A stretch of 64,000 bases of DNA from the NCBI RefSeq assembly GCF_000499385.1, contig NW_013654840.1:5001-69000 (forward strand), read 5' to 3'. Shown in pieces: positions 62,282 to 64,000 of the stretch. The position numbers and the translations under genes are program-made. The DNA is from Eimeria necatrix (Eukaryota > Apicomplexa > Conoidasida > Eucoccidiorida > Eimeriidae). The notes beneath the pieces are model-generated. The model saw only the letters and a list, made by a program, of their open reading frames with translations, did not search any database and was not told the DNA's origin. The first letter of the stretch is position 1. Every line of letters begins with the position of its first letter.

Positions 62282-64000
62282 CCTTCCTGCCCTCTCCTTC
62301 GCAGATGCTCCCAGAGGGTGGTGGCCGCGTGGCTGACGGCTCTTTGAGGAACTTCAGCTCTTAGAAGAAAATATTTCAACAAAAAGATTCAATAAAATAC
62401 AAAATAGCCTCCATTAGTGGAAACTTCAACCCCAGCGCTGCGGTGTATCCTCACCTCCGCGTGGGGCCCCCAGCCAGTACCCTGTCGTTCAACTTCCGAG
62501 ATCTGCAAACTAACCGCTGCCCCTATTGTCCTATTGCTTCCATTCCTTGCAATTCTAAACAAAATAATTGATAAAATGTAATTCAATTAAGCCATTTCCG
62601 TCATTTCACGTTGACTTCTCGAGCAGCAAACTGTTGAACACCCTCAGCTTTCCTTTGAGCTTTCAGGAAACAACAAAATCCGGAGTCAGTCGATACTTCT
62701 GCAGAGTGCAGCTGCTTATTTAGGGAAAGGTCAGACACTCAACAGAGTCAGCTGCTTCAGTCTGTCAGTGTGTCGCGGGCAAGCTGCATTCAATAGTCAG
62801 CTGCAGAGTCTGCGTAGTTTCCATGTCCATGTGTGTTATATGTGTTTATTGCTGCACTTACTTGCATTAAAAAGTATTTTTAAAAGACTTTTATAACATT
62901 TAAGAGACTTTTACAGCATTTAAAAGACTTTTGGGGGGACTTTTCAGGCCGCAAACACTGTGGAGGTCACTAACAGCCAATGGTTCCACGAGTGGCATGA
63001 ACCTCCTGAGAGCATTGGCCAACTGGAAACTGAGGGGAGTAAACTGGGGCACCATAGCCTAGACTGTCTACAGAGCAGCACAATAATAAAGGAAACCACT
63101 GGACCTTTTCCCAGATTTCAAAGTTCTCCACAGGCTTTGCAATGGAGGCAGGGACCTAGCTAGGAAGCCATTGGACTGCGACGTTCAGCAGCAGCGTAGC
63201 TACAGAAAGAGGAAGCAGCTGCCTTTCTGGTAATGAATTCGCGCTGCAGTAGTGGGGGCTCCAGCTTTCCTGTTAAGAGCCTACCCCTGGTGACCAGTAA
63301 GGAACAGAACTACGCTGATAGTGGCAGCAAGTGGAAAGACTTGCGCTGCACCATGGTAGGCTATTCATAAGCTAATAGTGAAGCAGTTTGAGGCCTAGGT
63401 CACTAAAGCTACATTTACTGCCACTGCTTAGTTTGAATGAAGCCTTTGGGCACTTTGTTAGCAACGGAAACAATGGGGCTCCAGTGCACTTTCAGCTTTT
63501 GTTCAACAAATCCTCAAAATTCTTTGAAATCGTCCATTGTGTGCATGGGGAATGTGCATGCTTGAACATGGACCAATGGTCATGGGCCCGCTTACTTAGA
63601 GGCTCGGAAGACAGGCTCATTGCGTGTCTTCAGAATTCATCTTCAGCCTGGAGCTCTCCCAAAAGGCACTTTAGCCATTCGGGAAACCAGCGCCCTCACA
63701 TTTCCCGAGGAAAACTTGTGTATTTAAAGTGCATAATTTATATTTTGCTTACTTAAACAAACTGCAATTCTACTGAAGGAAACTGGCTCGCGTATGAAGT
63801 CGGGAAGCGGTCCCAAATGCCTTGCGCATATCCGGCTAGCAGTGGAGAGCTGCAGCCTTTAGGAGTCAAACTGGAAAACCTTCAGCTAGTCTGGTGTATA
63901 TCCTACAGTGTTATAGACCCTTTGCATTATATTCATCATATATGATTGACATAGGGGAAAGCATTTGTTGTATTTCAACGGAAAGCGAGCCAGGAGCCAC
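62282..64000. other. Right-end region upstream of the UBA-UAS gene, no supported gene
   Basis: Likely promoter of the minus-strand UBA-UAS gene near 62282-62600. A short direct repeat lies at 62872-62942. Further right only short frames are seen; a gene continuing beyond the window cannot be excluded. Confidence 0.5.
62872..62942 (+). repeat. Three-copy imperfect direct repeat (core aagacttt)
   Basis: The pattern ttt-aaagactttt-a-a-catt recurs three times in succession (about 62880, 62902 and 62923) with small changes. Each copy contains a short self-complementary aaaagactttt. Non-coding. Confidence 0.7.

Overview
The window is nuclear DNA of an apicomplexan parasite, almost certainly a coccidian of the genus Eimeria. 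The reasons are long CAG/CTG triplet runs lying in exons (read as Gln, Ala or Ser) and in introns, intron-rich genes, a coccidian-type beta-tubulin, and a pseudokinase of rhoptry-kinase type. Nothing bacterial, no CRISPR, no intact transposon and no virus was seen. All genes are single units; there are no operons.

Layout, left to right. 1-3.2 kb: no convincing gene. 3.2-5.9 kb (+): membrane-anchored ROPK-like pseudokinase, one exon. 5.9-9 kb: a long inverted repeat and tRNA-Leu(UAG) on the minus strand. 9.1 kb (+): MOZART1 (MZT1), with a 74-bp tandem duplication over its stop codon. 10.2-12.3 kb (-): four-exon beta-tubulin. 15.7-16.5 kb (+): predicted secreted protein with two membrane segments. 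18.3-21.2 kb (+): six-exon unknown protein of 699 aa. 23.5-25.2 kb (+): HAD-fold phosphatase-like protein. 27.2-32.8 kb (-): 14-exon Ctf4/AND-1 (WDHD1) homologue. 34.9-38.5 kb (-): F-box/leucine-rich-repeat protein. 42.1-44.2 kb (+): 3-ketodihydrosphingosine reductase. 45.8-50.0 kb (+): 1377-aa Gln-rich protein. 50.8-57.9 kb (-): PPP1R21/KLRAQ-type coiled-coil protein. 59.4-62.3 kb (-): UBA-UAS protein of the UBXD7 type. The rest is intergenic.

Gene models were built by hand from splice signals, reading phase and remembered family motifs. Phase closes at nearly all junctions. Two are unresolved: Ctf4 exons 8-9, and PPP1R21 around 54.8 kb. Three introns are best explained as GC-AG introns.

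The genes cover basic cell biology rather than one pathway: microtubules (beta-tubulin, MZT1), replication (Ctf4), ubiquitin (F-box/LRR, UBA-UAS), sphingolipid synthesis (KDSR), endosomal traffic (PPP1R21) and host interaction (ROPK-like). The least described items are the 699-aa protein, the two-TM secreted protein, the Gln-rich protein, and the domain make-up of the PPP1R21-like and UBA-UAS proteins.
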